64,000 nt of DNA, taken from positions 1,782,642-1,846,641 of the forward strand of contig SCFE01000091.1 in assembly GCA_004352715.1 (NCBI GenBank), read 5' to 3'. The stretch is from Hofstenia miamia. Lineage: Eukaryota; Xenacoelomorpha; Acoela. Below the pieces are notes generated by a model, which made no database searches, was not told the DNA's origin, and saw only the letters and a list, made by a program, of their open reading frames with translations. Position numbers and translations under genes: made by a program. Below, piece after piece: positions 10,928-25,650 of this stretch; the first letter of the stretch is position 1; each line of letters opens with the position of its first letter.

Positions 10928-11587
10928 CTATAATAATAATAATAATGTATGAATTTCAGAAGTAAAAAATATTTAACTACAGGCATTAGCATTTTATTTT
11001 AGAAAATAGCACCACACATTACATTTCATTAAATAAATTGGTTTCCATCAAGATGAGTCAGCAATTTATTTAAAGCGAAAATGTCAACTAAAACTAATGA
11101 AAACCTTCGAATTGGAAAAATGCCTATTACCAATTTAAATTTACGGTTTAATTATATGCATCAAAATGAAATTTGCACAAATATCTCACATGGATTAAGT
11201 AAAACCTAAATATCAAGACGTTTAATTTCATATGATGGTACTGTAATTGTCTTAACTAGCACTCCGTGAAACAGGTGCTAAAAATATGACCTGCTTAATT
11301 GTTTAACAAACAATGCGCGTTTTTACTGCACATTTTACTCGAATTTTCTTTTCACAATTATTAGCTAACGGAATCATTTAACGCAAGCATTTAGCGAAAT
11401 GTCGATTGAAAATACAACAGTTTTTCGTCTAATGCATTGATTGTTATTTTTGCAATTAAAACCATTGTGCGAATTCTAAAATATAACAAAGATATTTATA
11501 AATACGTTTTACTTAAAAGAATTCGATAATTCTATAAAAGACGGTGTAATAAAATTGTTCCTCTAATATATATATATATATATATAT
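10922..11587. repeat. Duplicate block B (second copy)
   Basis: Second copy of 8845-9510. It ends in (TA)n at the left edge of the 1-kb gap. Confidence 0.9.
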
Positions 11588-12587
11588 NNNNNNNNNNNNN
11601 NNNNNNNNNNNNNNNNNNNNNNNNNNNNNNNNNNNNNNNNNNNNNNNNNNNNNNNNNNNNNNNNNNNNNNNNNNNNNNNNNNNNNNNNNNNNNNNNNNNN
11701 NNNNNNNNNNNNNNNNNNNNNNNNNNNNNNNNNNNNNNNNNNNNNNNNNNNNNNNNNNNNNNNNNNNNNNNNNNNNNNNNNNNNNNNNNNNNNNNNNNNN
11801 NNNNNNNNNNNNNNNNNNNNNNNNNNNNNNNNNNNNNNNNNNNNNNNNNNNNNNNNNNNNNNNNNNNNNNNNNNNNNNNNNNNNNNNNNNNNNNNNNNNN
11901 NNNNNNNNNNNNNNNNNNNNNNNNNNNNNNNNNNNNNNNNNNNNNNNNNNNNNNNNNNNNNNNNNNNNNNNNNNNNNNNNNNNNNNNNNNNNNNNNNNNN
12001 NNNNNNNNNNNNNNNNNNNNNNNNNNNNNNNNNNNNNNNNNNNNNNNNNNNNNNNNNNNNNNNNNNNNNNNNNNNNNNNNNNNNNNNNNNNNNNNNNNNN
12101 NNNNNNNNNNNNNNNNNNNNNNNNNNNNNNNNNNNNNNNNNNNNNNNNNNNNNNNNNNNNNNNNNNNNNNNNNNNNNNNNNNNNNNNNNNNNNNNNNNNN
12201 NNNNNNNNNNNNNNNNNNNNNNNNNNNNNNNNNNNNNNNNNNNNNNNNNNNNNNNNNNNNNNNNNNNNNNNNNNNNNNNNNNNNNNNNNNNNNNNNNNNN
12301 NNNNNNNNNNNNNNNNNNNNNNNNNNNNNNNNNNNNNNNNNNNNNNNNNNNNNNNNNNNNNNNNNNNNNNNNNNNNNNNNNNNNNNNNNNNNNNNNNNNN
12401 NNNNNNNNNNNNNNNNNNNNNNNNNNNNNNNNNNNNNNNNNNNNNNNNNNNNNNNNNNNNNNNNNNNNNNNNNNNNNNNNNNNNNNNNNNNNNNNNNNNN
12501 NNNNNNNNNNNNNNNNNNNNNNNNNNNNNNNNNNNNNNNNNNNNNNNNNNNNNNNNNNNNNNNNNNNNNNNNNNNNNNNNNNNNNNN
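11588..12587. other. Assembly gap of 1000 N
   Basis: Exactly 1000 N flanked by (TA)n on both sides. The round length indicates a nominal gap of unknown size. Confidence 0.98.
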
Positions 12588-12615
<28 letters not shown>

Positions 12616-12620
<5 letters not shown>

Positions 12621-15323
12621 GCCTAAATTCCGACTTAATTGCGATTAATTGTTTTCATTTAATTGTACTGGATAAAATGTTCATAAACATTCGTTTCAGT
12701 TTTTGCAAATCATAGATTTTGAAATCGAGACTGGTGTGAAAACATATTGCGTCACATTTAGTGAGAGCTTTAATTAAACTGATAGCAAAATATTATAAAT
12801 GTAAAAATTGAATAAATTATTATCCATTACATGTTTTGTACGTGTATGTATTTCTTTATCACACATTAAAAATTTTACGAAATTCTACTCCACACTATTT
12901 TATTTGCTTGATAAGAAAATTAACTAGAAGAGCTGTTGAGGTGATCATAAGTATTTTATTGGAAATTCTTCAGCTTCGTACGAATCGAATACATTTGCTG
13001 TTAATTATATTGAAACCACTATATTTTGAACGCAACTCTCACATGAATAAACATTTTTTTGCTCTCTGTGATGCCACAATAATGGTGCAATGACTGCTGA
13101 CAAAATCCCTTTGGTTTTCCAGGCATATTCAGCTAAGAACCACCACCAAATACATTATGTTAACATTCATTTTAATATTGAATTAGCTATTCTATCACTA
13201 AGCATTATTGGAATTTTTAAATAATACTCATATGGGATGATAGTCTTTGATATCGGGACGAATTATGTAAACATCATATGAGCCTACAAGTTTTCTTAAA
13301 CAAATTCAATTTCAAATTTTAAAAAAATTATTAAATTTTAAACATTTTCTGCGTTCATTTTCGTTGAGAACATTTTACAGAAATATGTGCGATTTTTAAT
13401 TATAATATTGAAATGCCATGGCTATAGAATTCTTTAGTCAATATTCACTAAATACACAATCTGATGGTATTATAGTATAATGTCCATACGTTGACAATTG
13501 TAAACATGATAATTCCATAGAAGCCCCTCAATAAACCCGAAGAACATTTGCTTCAGAAATGAACTATATGAAAACAGAAACATTTCATATATTATATTTA
13601 AGCGAGAGAGAGAATTGAATTAAATCGAGAAAAAATCACTGCTGCGTTTGCAATACCTGCATTGAGGTGAGGTGCTAAATTAATATAAGAAACTCGAAAT
13701 ACAATTGACACACTTTTTGATGAAAAACAAACACGTTTAATTAAGAAATTATTTTAAGAGACAAGGTGTCGTCAGATGCATTTATATTAGCTGCATATTT
13801 CATTAAAAATTCCTTATTGCTTTAATTACACGGAATTTACAACTATGCACTCCGCATTCCTTGTAAAACAAATTAATTGAATTCACAAATAAAAAATTAA
13901 TTTCAAAATTACAATTAACAGTTGATAAGAATATTGATTGTAAGATTTCGTAAATAAAAGTTTCTGAATTAACCATTTGTTTTTTTGCAATCTCTAACTG
14001 CATTCCTAATGTAGATCAATAATGATTCATCACATGGGTTACGTGTATGATCTAAGCTGACAGAATACTGCTATTAGCCCAACAACGACTTGGCCAAGTC
14101 CCATCTTCAAACTAGTTCGGACGAAGCCCAATATTGTTCACGTTAAACTAGAACCGTTTCATAAAATTATCTTGCCCATGAACACGAATTTTAGGATAGA
14201 AGAAATCATAAAGATTGTACAAATCTAGAGCCATCAAATTATTTTGAAGGAATTAAACCCCCCTGATCAATTTGTATTTATCAAAACGGAAGAAGTTAGG
14301 AAGGATAGTATGATATTCAATTGTTTGCCAGAAAAACCTTTTAATAAAAGGTGGGGGTTTATTTGTGTTTAAATATTTAAATTCAAGCATTAGAATTGAA
14401 ATATCATTGACCCAACCCACAAAAAATTGTAAATAATTGACCCAAAAATTTGATCCATTTCAAATGTTTATTTCAATACGTTTAGCCCTCATCTCTGTGA
14501 TAAAAAAAGTGCACCTTCATCCGTGTATTGTGTACAAAATGTACACAGTTAAAATTTTTACACTTAGCTCTTTGATAATTGGGATTGGAGATAAATTCTT
14601 TTCAAGTACATCATATACACCAGATATCAAGTACACAATCATCATACATAAGCACACATATTGAAATAAATGTTACTTCAAATTTCTCTAATCATTGGAA
14701 ATCAAGTAGTATTCCATCTTAATCGTACAACGGTGAGTTTGACAAATCACTTTATGGTAGACAACATCTTGAGCGTGAACATTTCTTGCAAACATGACAT
14801 CGGTTAGGCCTATTCATTATTGTACCAAAATTTTGGCCAGGGGTCAATTGTTCCTACGTTGTAAAATCAACCACAATTGCTTTGTCTGCTGATGTACACG
14901 TGTTTGCAACATTCGTCTTTTGACATATGGTCCGGTTAATTGGAATGACAAATGAGATATCCATTTTTTGAGCATTATAATATCGGCTTTGTGCCAGCTA
15001 ACATTGAAAATATTGTAATTGAAAAGAATTGGTCACATGGTAGTTTTCCTTCGCACTGTAAATTCTTCAATAACAATAGAATCCATTAGATCTACACCAA
15101 ATTTATTCTGATTATAATGCAATATAATATCAGGCTTTTATCGTCCCATTCATTTGACTTGCAATCACCATGCGATGAGGCAAAAGAATATCTACGCATT
15201 TAAATGCTTTTTGGAATCAATTTCTAAGTGAATTTTGCCTACTGGCCATCACTTAATTGAATGTTTACCAAATGTACACATTCACAAGGATGTGAGTACT
15301 TTTTATATATATCCTCAGTTATA

Positions 15324-15360
<37 letters not shown>

Positions 15361-16566
15361 TTTTCTGTTTTGAGTTGACATTGTTAGATATGGTGGTACT
15401 ACGAATAATGAATGCTTTAAATTGATCTTAGGGAATTTATCGAAAATACTGGTTGACTACAGTCTGAAAAATTTAGAAGAACGGTTACCTGTAAGTTACA
15501 CAGTGTAATAAAAATGGAGTTGTCTTGACGATAACAAAGGCTTAAGCAGATCTATTGTTTAAAAGCTAAATCCTCAATTAAATCCCAAATGCTCTAAATT
15601 TTATTTAATATCAAAAACAATACCTTCGTCTTTCAGCTGCTGCCTTGACAAATAACTGTTTATTAAGTCAAACCCACACACGCTTGATTTATTAATATAG
15701 TTAAAACTAAGTTAGGAAACGGAACAAGTTGTTTCTTTCATTCGTTCTTAATCTCTATGTTGAAAAAATCTAAACTACACTTGAACTGTGATGAAAATGA
15801 ATTTAGCAATATGATGATTACGAAAAATAGTTGTCTAAATTTGTAAACAGCGATATACTAGGAACAAACAATAGGGGAAATAATAGTTACAAAGTTGTAG
15901 ATAACTTAGACTTACAATCGTTTGCGTGTCCAGATGACGGCATTCGAAACTAGGCCCTAGCAAACCGGCAGCAACAGATCCGGGTCAGTGTATGCGTTGC
16001 CTACCAAACTCCTGTAATGATCACACAAACTATGTAATTGGTTCGCTGTACCTTTAACGCTTTGTTTACAGATTGCTTCTGGGCCCAATTAGACGATATT
16101 TGATCGATATTAGCAATAAATCACCCGTATTATTAATTTGTTTAGAACTTTTGCAAAAGTTATTTCATGTGATTCAGTCATCAATTCTAAGTACTGCTAC
16201 ATTGACAACTATGATATATAATTTACATAGAATGTATAATTTCAACTTCTAAGGGATTTACAATTTTAGCAATTGTAGCAATTTAAACTTCACAAATTAA
16301 AAAATCATACAAAAAGCATTGAATTAAATTTCAACATTTTGCAAAAAATAATTCTCAGTATGCTTACGTTATATGCAAATATACATTTCAAAATACATAC
16401 TTAACTCAGTTCTAATTCGAAAAAGTTGGAATTATATTGGTATTATTCATTTTAAAAGATCGTCCATGACGTACATAAAGTTGAATTGGGCATAAATATT
16501 AGGGTATGATATGCGATTTTTTAAGATTTCCATTGTACCTTATATGTGTACATATATATTATGTAA

Positions 16567-16606
<40 letters not shown>

Positions 16607-17930
16607 GAATGTATATACTTTATATATGTATGCATAAAAGGTTTGAAGCCAAACAAATTTAAGTCATGTGTCTCCCTGCCACAATTTCAGGACCAAAAAG
16701 AGCTTGAAATATTACTAGAAGGTGCTAGTATTTTTGAAGGATTTTCATGATAGGTGTCACTGCTTATTGTAGATCTAGTTCACTAAAAGACTCAAGTATC
16801 ACTCAGGTTGCTTCGATATTTGTGAAATAATAAGTTCGAAAGTCACGGCAATCCAACTAGCACTTTATCTTCATGAGGTTTGATTTTTTTACATATTAGT
16901 GCACAGATATAGCACCAAACTTAATTATAAATGATATTTATGATTTTCAGATGAGACATGATAGGCAAATCAGGAGGTATTTACGATAAAAATCTGCAGT
17001 TTCTTTCTACATATTTTGTTATGACACACTTGTAAATTTCCGAATTTTTAAAAATGTTAAAATTTCAAAATTATACAGAATTAAATTGATTAACTTAACA
17101 TAATTTATTGTTAGTGTAGAAAAGAATGATTGCATCTAGTACGAAATATTTAATGAAGAAGTAAGAAATACTTGGGAGGGAAATTAATAAAATGCACTCT
17201 GCAATTTACTTCGCATGTTCCATTTAAACGTTAATTAATGCCGCTGACATTCGTGTTCTGCGTATAGAAGCAATACAACAATTAGCAAAATTCATATTAC
17301 TTCCGCAAAAAATGACGTATACCATTGCCGCACTATTAATTCCTTTTTAATAACTGAATTTTAACTTTTTTACGAAAACATCTTTAATAAAATAATTATC
17401 ATATGCGTATAAAACACATTAATTCATTAATTAAATGTATTTTTTTGACAAATTGAAAAATAATGACAAAATACGAATAATGGTTCATTCATACTTAAAT
17501 AAATCAAAGACAAGAGGAATTAAGACTACCGACAAATTTGTTTTAAAAAAGAAATATCTTAACTGATTTACAAGTACTAAAAGATTTAAAAATTAAAAAA
17601 AAATTAGTGGCCTAATCTAAGATATCGTAAAAATTTTGTTTCTAGAAACATTTTCGAACAGCTTGACCAATATCTTCACAAAATTGGGCCAATAGTTGAT
17701 TATTTAAATTATATAAACAAAAATGCATACAAACAGAGGAAATCTTACTGAGTGATGTACAGAGATGTTATCAGATGTCGAATTAAAAATCGATAGGAAA
17801 TTATTATCCTTTCGTGAAATAGTTTTCCTTCGTTTTGACACAAATCCAATATTTCTCATGGCATTTGCGTAGATATGTTCCATTTCCAAAAGATTCTTGT
17901 AAATTAACATTCGAAATAATGGGCTTCTCA
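12616..17930. other. Stretch without recognisable genes
   Basis: AT-rich sequence with (TA)n tracts at about 15327-15358 and 16571-16602. Open frames are short and no family is recognised on either strand. Confidence 0.6.
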
Positions 17931-17935
17931 TAGAA

Positions 17936-17951
17936 CATGGGACGTCCCATG
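17936..17951. repeat. 16-bp perfect palindrome CATGGGACGTCCCATG
   Basis: The palindrome lies in a patch (17930-18010) with further ATGGGAC and TGAGA motifs. Similar motifs cluster at 18358-18420, near 23030-23080 and near 50150-50200. They may be relics of one repeat family; no boundaries could be set. Confidence 0.55.
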
Positions 17952-18539
17952 AGAAATGGGAAAATCTTGAAGAAAATGGTTGTCTTATGGGACAGATGAG
18001 AGTCTCGTGGTGAAAATATTTTCAAATGTAAGCAAAGATTTGAGCTGTTTTCAATGCAATATATCCAACATCTTGTAATTTTGGCAAAATTTGGATGAAT
18101 CGTATTTTACATGCTGTCTGATATAAGACATGCTAATTAAATCTATTATCCTCCTCCAAAACAGTAAACAGACATGCAATTTTATTGAAAATTTTGTACT
18201 GATATGTAATTTCAACAGCTATCATAATTTTATATATTTTATGTTCAATTTCTAACATACGCAAAAATGCATATTTAACAACTAGATCCTATCAGTACTT
18301 GAAAAAAATTTCGCTTGTAATTGTTTTTCCTCTATCAAATGAGATATCATAAGAGATGTATGGGACTGGACAGTCATGGGACAACCAAATAACACATGAG
18401 ACAATGGGACGTGATAGGATAGACCAGCAAATTCTGATCCATGAGAAGCCTGTGAAATAACTAGTTTATGTTCCATTATATATTTGGTTAAATTCCATCC
18501 CACTGTGAATCTGGCCCGAGTCAGATATTGACAATATTT

Positions 18540-21500
18540 TGTGGAACATCTCGAATCGGTTTCATAGCCGAAATACTATGGTCGTGGATAAAGCAATGTT
18601 AAGGTAAAATCCGCTATCTTATTTTTTTGTGTTTACACGACTAAAAAATTACACATTTAGAAAACGCTTTTTAGAAATCTAAAAAATTAAATTAGCCCAT
18701 ATTACTATAAAATACAAGTAGGCTCTCTTTGAAATGCATTTATTTTCGAATTTGGGTTCGGCTCGACTCGCTCCCAATCTACCATATAACCCCACATCCA
18801 ATCCAAACACAGGTAAGAAATGCTAAAAGGAAAGTGTTTGTGACAATATTCAAAGATTCAGAAAAGGACTCTCGTAAAATTAATGCGTCAAATTCGCTAT
18901 GCAACAGAACTTCACGAGCTTCTCCGGTCTCCAAGGTTAGTTAATCACACATATTTTCAAAATTGCAACTCAACCCAACTATCAACCACAATCGTGTGGT
19001 CGTGATTTTACCCTTAGGTAAAATAGAATCGGAATTGAGTCAATACATGGGCCAATAATCCAATAAAATGTTAGGATGATCAATCGGATCGTGTGCAAAA
19101 AATGCTATAATAACAATGAATGAGTGAAAACATTTGTACGTGTAAAAAAATAACTGTGAATATTCTCTTTATTTACGTGAAATCGAGATGAATCTTTTAA
19201 AATGAAAATCTTAGTTTGGGAATTATTTGAAATTACTTGTTCGCAAATTCAATGCAAAAAGTCGGTATAAAAATTGATATTAATTTCAGAGCTGTCAAAA
19301 GCAATGCACCTACGAAATGATAATGTAAAATGATAAATTACATTAAATTTACATAAAGCACAAGCAGAAATTCCGCAAGAATATCTTGAGTGTAATTGTA
19401 TAATTGATTGAATTATGAATATTTCATAAACAATGGAAATCAATATTATCCTATGTATCAAACATTCAAGATGTTCAATTGTCTTTAAGATCCAGGTTTT
19501 GGAAATCGAAAGCAGCTCATTGTAATAATTAATCTTTATTAGAAATGCATCTCATGACCTTAGGGGATAGATAGGAAATTTGTAGAACAATTAGAGTAAA
19601 CTATTGGATTCTGAAATTTATCTCAGTTACCTTTCAAAATATTTTATCACAAAAATTTAATGAATTAGTATTATTTATCAAAATACCTAAGGGTTTTAGC
19701 ACTTAGGCTGTGGATAACAGAACCGCATTCTTTAGGTCTACTCAAATACTCTCTAGGTACAAAACCAAATAGGTCATGGCCTAAGTCCCTGTGAGTTGAA
19801 TATCTTAGGCTGAGATAAATAGGGAAAGATCGATGGATTCTTATACAAAAATTGAGAATAAATTGATGATATTCAAGCTAATATAGAGTTGGTTTCGAGT
19901 ACTCGAAGCTCTGAGTCGAGTTCGAGTACTCACAGGACCACATCATGGCTGCTTTCGAAATAAATTAATCATGCGGAATTTTTAATTATCTGTCTCCATA
20001 GGCCAATACTGTTTAATAATATTCAAACTGATTCTAAAAATTTAATTTTATCCTGTGGTGTAAATTTTTTAAGTAAATGCAAATTACGATTATCCTAAAA
20101 GTTTAATTTCCATTGATTTTAAAGTTAATCAATTAATATTTTCGATTTAAATTTTTTGCTTATTAACGTAGCTTCATTCAGTATCTCAATTAATGGGATT
20201 TTTTATTTAGATATTATGTATAAATTTCAATTACTAATATAATAACAATTAGTTTGATTCAAAATCCAATTACTTAGTAATTTTCCATTTATTTAGTAAT
20301 AACATGAAATCTATTAAACTTGAACTTTAAGCTGTCAATAGTTAACCTTGGATTTCTATTGCAATTTACAAAGTCTAAGAGTTTTAAATTTGTTTTAGTT
20401 TACTAATTACTATAATTTAAATGTATAATTTTGATGGACAGTAATTCGCAGATAATTTTTTGGTCATGTTATGGTTATGTTAAAAATGTAGAAATTTTAC
20501 ATTTAATTTAATTTCCGATAATAAACAAGTAGGTCAGAAAGGAAACCGCCGTATCTCCTCTTCAGGTCATTTAAATTCCAAAGTAGACAAAACTTAAAGC
20601 ACAAGCAGCTGAAGCTATGTAAAAATAAATAGATTGCAGCTAAGGTGCCCTAGGATGTCTTTAAAAATTCACCCGCGACCCTGTATGAGCTAAACTATGC
20701 AACCATTTTTCTTGCTTCGTATTGCTACAACTGTGCAACAATTTTCCCTGAAACTCAATATACGTGTTAATTTCTCCTTATTCTCTACATCTCTATCTTT
20801 TTTATTCTCCTTACATACGTTTTCTTAATGTTATCAGCTATACATATATAATGACAATTTGAACAGACTAAATATCGTGACTTAAAATAACAAACTATAA
20901 AATTCGATTGTTTTTACTGGTATTTGATGAAAAAATAAGGCTAGTGTAATTTTTCAACTATTTGTAGTGAAAACCACATTCACGTAAAGCTTCACATGAG
21001 TAGAAAATTTGTTGCGAATTTAAAATATTATAAATTTATTATATTGGTTGCATAATTCTGAAAATTGTAAATTGATTGTCACACTTTTGAATGGCATTTA
21101 GATAATCGATTTTAGATTTCGCAAATTTTAATTAGATACTAGGAAATAAAATAGGCTGTAAACAGATGCTAGAAATACACGAATTCGACTGAAGAATTTT
21201 ACACATATTCCGTCAAAAGCACATATATTAAAATGGTTTCGACAAAGAAAACAGTGAGCATAGTATGCTCAACAACCACTTTAATTTCGAAGTGGTTAAC
21301 ATATATTTGTCTCTGAATAATCCAATGTCTATATTCTGTTTATAGAAAACAAATCATATCCCTTGTCTTTGTATACTGTACATTTAATAGTTGTAAGGAA
21401 CCATATGCCATTCTCAAACAATCGTCTGCTTATTTATTTAATTTAATTAAGCATGCAGCAGACGCTCATTCGGGATTTTCTATAAGGGAGGGCTCATGAC

Positions 21501-22027
21501 CCAAACTGCCTTTAAAAAATATGAATTCTATTTTTGAAATAATTTTGACGTTAAAACGTGTGAAAGAAAACATCTCTAACCTTTGCTTACAACAATGGGA
21601 AACAGAAGTTTTTCATTTCGTTAAATATTATGATGAGTAACGTTGTTGGGAACAAAATATTAAACATTAATTTATTTTTTAGTTTTGATTTAATTTTTCT
21701 GATGATTAATGGCAAGTTCCATTTCACCCCTACACCTATTGATTATTAAACTTTTGTAATTTTTTAAGATTGGGAGATCTGGACCCTCTTTAAATACGCG
21801 CCTAGGTTGCAGTAATTTAATTGTGTGGTATATTTAAATGTGCGATTTCTACTCTGTAAACTTGATTATAGCATGTTTCCTAATATACACGGAGCAGGGA
21901 ATAATTTAAAAAATTATTTTCTTACTTTTAAACTATTTATACTACTCTATTCATGAAATTTATTAATAAAGCAAGAATCGAATTTATAGTAATCCAACTA
22001 TTAGTTATTTATTAATATATCCAAATG

Positions 22028-22062
<35 letters not shown>

Positions 22063-25000
22063 CTAAACTTATAATTAACATTAAAATTAAATATTCACAA
22101 ACAAGTTATATAAAAATCATAATGAATAAACATATAACACTTTACGGGAAGTTTGCAATGGGATTCAACGACTTTGTGCACATGATTTACACTTTTACAT
22201 TTGCCACTTCGCAAATTAAAAAATACCTTAATTATTTACACTAATGCATTTTGCTATTTTGCTTTTTGCTAATCACATATAAAAGTTTTGAAGATTTAGT
22301 TAATTAAATGATTTAAAATGCTACATGTATCTAAATGACCGAGCTTGGCCCTGAACCGCAAGTCATTGTACNTATATATATATGGATATTAACCTACTAC
22401 GTTACTCTTCGCAATACTATGCCACAGGCCTAATATTATCATCACTTCAATTGATGAAAGACAAGATAGCTTCATTAATTTATATGATACGGCTTTAAAC
22501 TTTTCGCAAAAGGCTTACCTTGTACAGTAAAGAATATGAATTCACCTTACGTGTACAATTCATTCCACTCGATCTTTGATAAATACGCATTTTCCCAGCA
22601 AGCTTTTAAATAATATTTAGGTTAAATTGAAGATTTTCCCATTTAAGAAGAATTCATATTTTATAACGTTTACGCTAGTCTAAACTATTCCACATTTTAT
22701 AATCAGAAAACGAATGGAATAATAAACACAAATCTCCTGCACCACATGTGATTGTAAACGCATTTATTAGCAGTAATTTATTTGTAAACACATTACTCTA
22801 GTATTACAGCAATCAAATAACACATTTTACTCATACACAGACTCATTAAATTTTTAACTGTACTTCGTATTTTGTCAAGAATTGCTTAATAATCAGGCTT
22901 CCATATGGAATGTGATCGCATTCCATTTCCATGGTATATCTTCTAGGGCGAAAATTGTGAGAAATATTCTGAAATTAGTTGCCCGGATTATTCATTTTGG
23001 ATCTCAGTCTCATTCCTACTATAATATTAAGACCCAGGTCCCAGTTTCATGAGACTGGGATCAGGAAATCGCATGGGATAGCGTGCTGCAGAACTTTACT
23101 AGTGGTACTTCAATTGGACTATAGCGTGAACTGAAATTACAATTCAATTCAGACACATTGTTTAATTGGACAAATTCTTCCTTCTTTGATTCATACAAAT
23201 TTTGCTTATTGTAATACATTTTGATAATATTTAGAAATTATTTTTAGAGTATATTGAACATTTTCTATAGTTTAAATTGTGGTTTTCTATTTGTATTTCC
23301 ATAAATTACCATTAAATTTCCATTCCACAAAGAGATTTCCATTTCAATTCCATTTCCATAATCTGGAATAATCAGTGCCTGGTCACCATGCAGGCATTAA
23401 AGAAACATATGTCAAGCGTTATTTTAATATACTTTTGCAACGTGAAAACTTCGAATTTCGCTAATTGTGCACCTATTCTACAAAGTGGATGCAGATGGGC
23501 AAATATCAAATTAAAAGAGAAATTTAAATGCTTACTAGCTTGGCTTTATGAAATTTATTTAATTCGGCCCGTAATTTCTAAAATTCTCGACCATGCCCGC
23601 CCTGGTCCTTGCTCTAACATGGTATCTGTTCATCTTCACTAAAACATCATGAATATGATTTTCTGGTGGCATATTTTATTGACAATTAATTTCTCAAAAA
23701 AATATATATTTATATGCATATCATACAGGGTGGCCAAAAGCCCTGCAAGAAAGACGCGAATTGGTCCTACTTTTTAAGTTTATCTAGTATATATTTAATA
23801 TACCTTGTATATATAACATATATGGATTTTATATTTCAATTCGTCAATCCTCAATAATCATGTTTAAGTTGCTAATAACTGGCGTTCACAAAAAAATGGG
23901 GCTTCTTTTAGGAAATTTTGAAATTATCGCCATAGGGTCATATAAAGATACTCGCACAAATCATATCCTAATACCATACACATGTTTCTCAGTAATGCTT
24001 AACAACGAAATATCCAAAAGCGTACTTTCAGTTTACTGACATTTAAGACTTAATTAAAATTGAATTTGGAAGCAGTCCTGCATATGTTTTTATTGTTTCT
24101 ATTTAGTAAATATTTAAAATTATTGCAAAATTTGCATTGCTGTGCATTGCCATTTTCAAAAATGGGGAACAACAAATAAGATTATACGAAATTCCATTAA
24201 GTTAGAATATAGAGACAATTTCCAACTGGTTGTAGAGAACGATAAAGGAAACAAATTAAATTAAGGCTTCATATTTGGGTTGAATATTATGCCGAACTGT
24301 ATGGGGAGCTATCGGAAGAAAGGAACAAGGCAATGATTTAGAGATACAAATAAAAGCAAGATTGTCAAAAATGCATTATTTACCAAAAATTAAAATAATG
24401 TTTTTTGCTTTTTGACAAAACAAGTTCAGAATAATATAATGTACCTGAAAACGCATACAATAGCAAACATCGAATTTGTCACTTTTTCGGTCGGGTCAAC
24501 AGAAAGACGGTTATGATCAAACTCTTAATAAATTTTTTTCTATTATATGAAACTTTAAACGTTGTTAAAACAGTTTTTTCTACAAAATGAGGCCACTAGA
24601 TCGGTGATGACGTCACCATTACGCTGATGACATCATTTCCAATGATAGGTTGCGAAGAAGTGATAATTATTTGAAATTTATGATGCTTTCTGAGTGACAA
24701 AACCTGGATAATGTATTCATGGGGGACATTTACGTAACATATATAAAATGTCGAAACATAACCAAAAACAATAGTTTAATTCAGTTTTGATAATATAGTT
24801 GATAAAAATCCTATAGCGAAAGAACGGGTGGGTTCAGTATCTTCAAATTTTGTCAGAATACTATTCATTTTATAAAAGTAGAAATCAAGAAAGCGCAGAT
24901 GTATTGGAACTTTCAAAACGCTTATATTTTAAAAATCTAGGGGGGATGGAATCAACCCCTTTGAGACGAATAGTATTAAATATGTCAACCATGAATAAAA

Positions 25001-25600
25001 GCATCCAAGTAAGACAGTTTAGTTTAACAGGTTAAGATGCAATTTTACATAGCGTTTGATGTGTTTAATCACTTACTGCAAAATGAGAAATATTGCTTTG
25101 TTAAGATACCCTCCCTTCTTCTGAAATATTCTATGTTTGAAATAAAATTTTAAAGCCATTTTCAAATTTTTACTGCGTTTTGGAATGAATTTTACACGCT
25201 TTGTAAATTCCTATGTTCAAATGCTAAATATGGAAAGTTAGTTGAATAGAACTCACGTACTGGCGTCACATAACTTGTCAATCAGCATTGAATGCGCTGA
25301 AAACTGTTTTCCAAATAGGAAATACAATTGATTAAAAAATTAATAAGAAATTAAAATAATTTCTTGTATTGACGGAACTGAAACAATTTCGCACTTAAAA
25401 TGTGTATTAAAAATTAATGGACAGGTCAGAGGCAATGCCTTTTGTACGATAAAAGGAATCAGTTTTACAGTGAATACAAATAGAATAGGAAGAGCATTTA
25501 CGTTACATGCTCAACTACCTATCAAATTTCAACTTATATTCCTGTTATAACCTTAGCAAAACTCGAAACCACAAACAACATTGCCAAGCACACTGTTACT
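18540..25600. other. Stretch without recognisable genes
   Basis: AT-rich. It contains (TA)n at about 22029-22060, one single N (22372) and short inverted motifs. ACAGGGTGGCCAAAAG at 23727 resembles one end of a Tc1/mariner element, but no partner end was found. No coding exon could be supported. Confidence 0.55.
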
Positions 25601-25605
25601 CTAAA

Positions 25606-25650
25606 CCTATGCAGGGCCTTCTAAATATTTAGAAGGCCCTGGCCTATGCA
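25606..25650. mobile_element. 28-bp palindrome flanked by an 8-bp direct repeat
   Basis: AGGGCCTTCTAAAT (25613) is followed at once by its exact inverse, ending at 25640. CCTATGCA occurs on both sides (25606-25613 and 25643-25650). With CAG at the start and CTG at the end, this looks like two hAT-type termini joined with nothing between them, inserted with an 8-bp target duplication. The phase of the duplication is offset by a base or two from the canonical CAG boundary, so the interpretation is tentative. Confidence 0.45.

Noticed and set aside
18813-18935. Possible exon between an ACACAG acceptor and a CCAAG|GTTAG donor
   Set aside because: The open 41 codons match no known family and the acceptor lacks a good pyrimidine tract. 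It is too weak to annotate.
23727-23760. ACAGGGTGGCCAAAAG, like one end of a Tc1/mariner element
   Set aside because: No inverted partner end or transposase remnant was found nearby.
24608-24615. TGACGTCA, a CRE-like site
   Set aside because: It sits in a repeated GATGACGTCACC/GATGACATCATT context far from any recognised gene and is probably repeat sequence.
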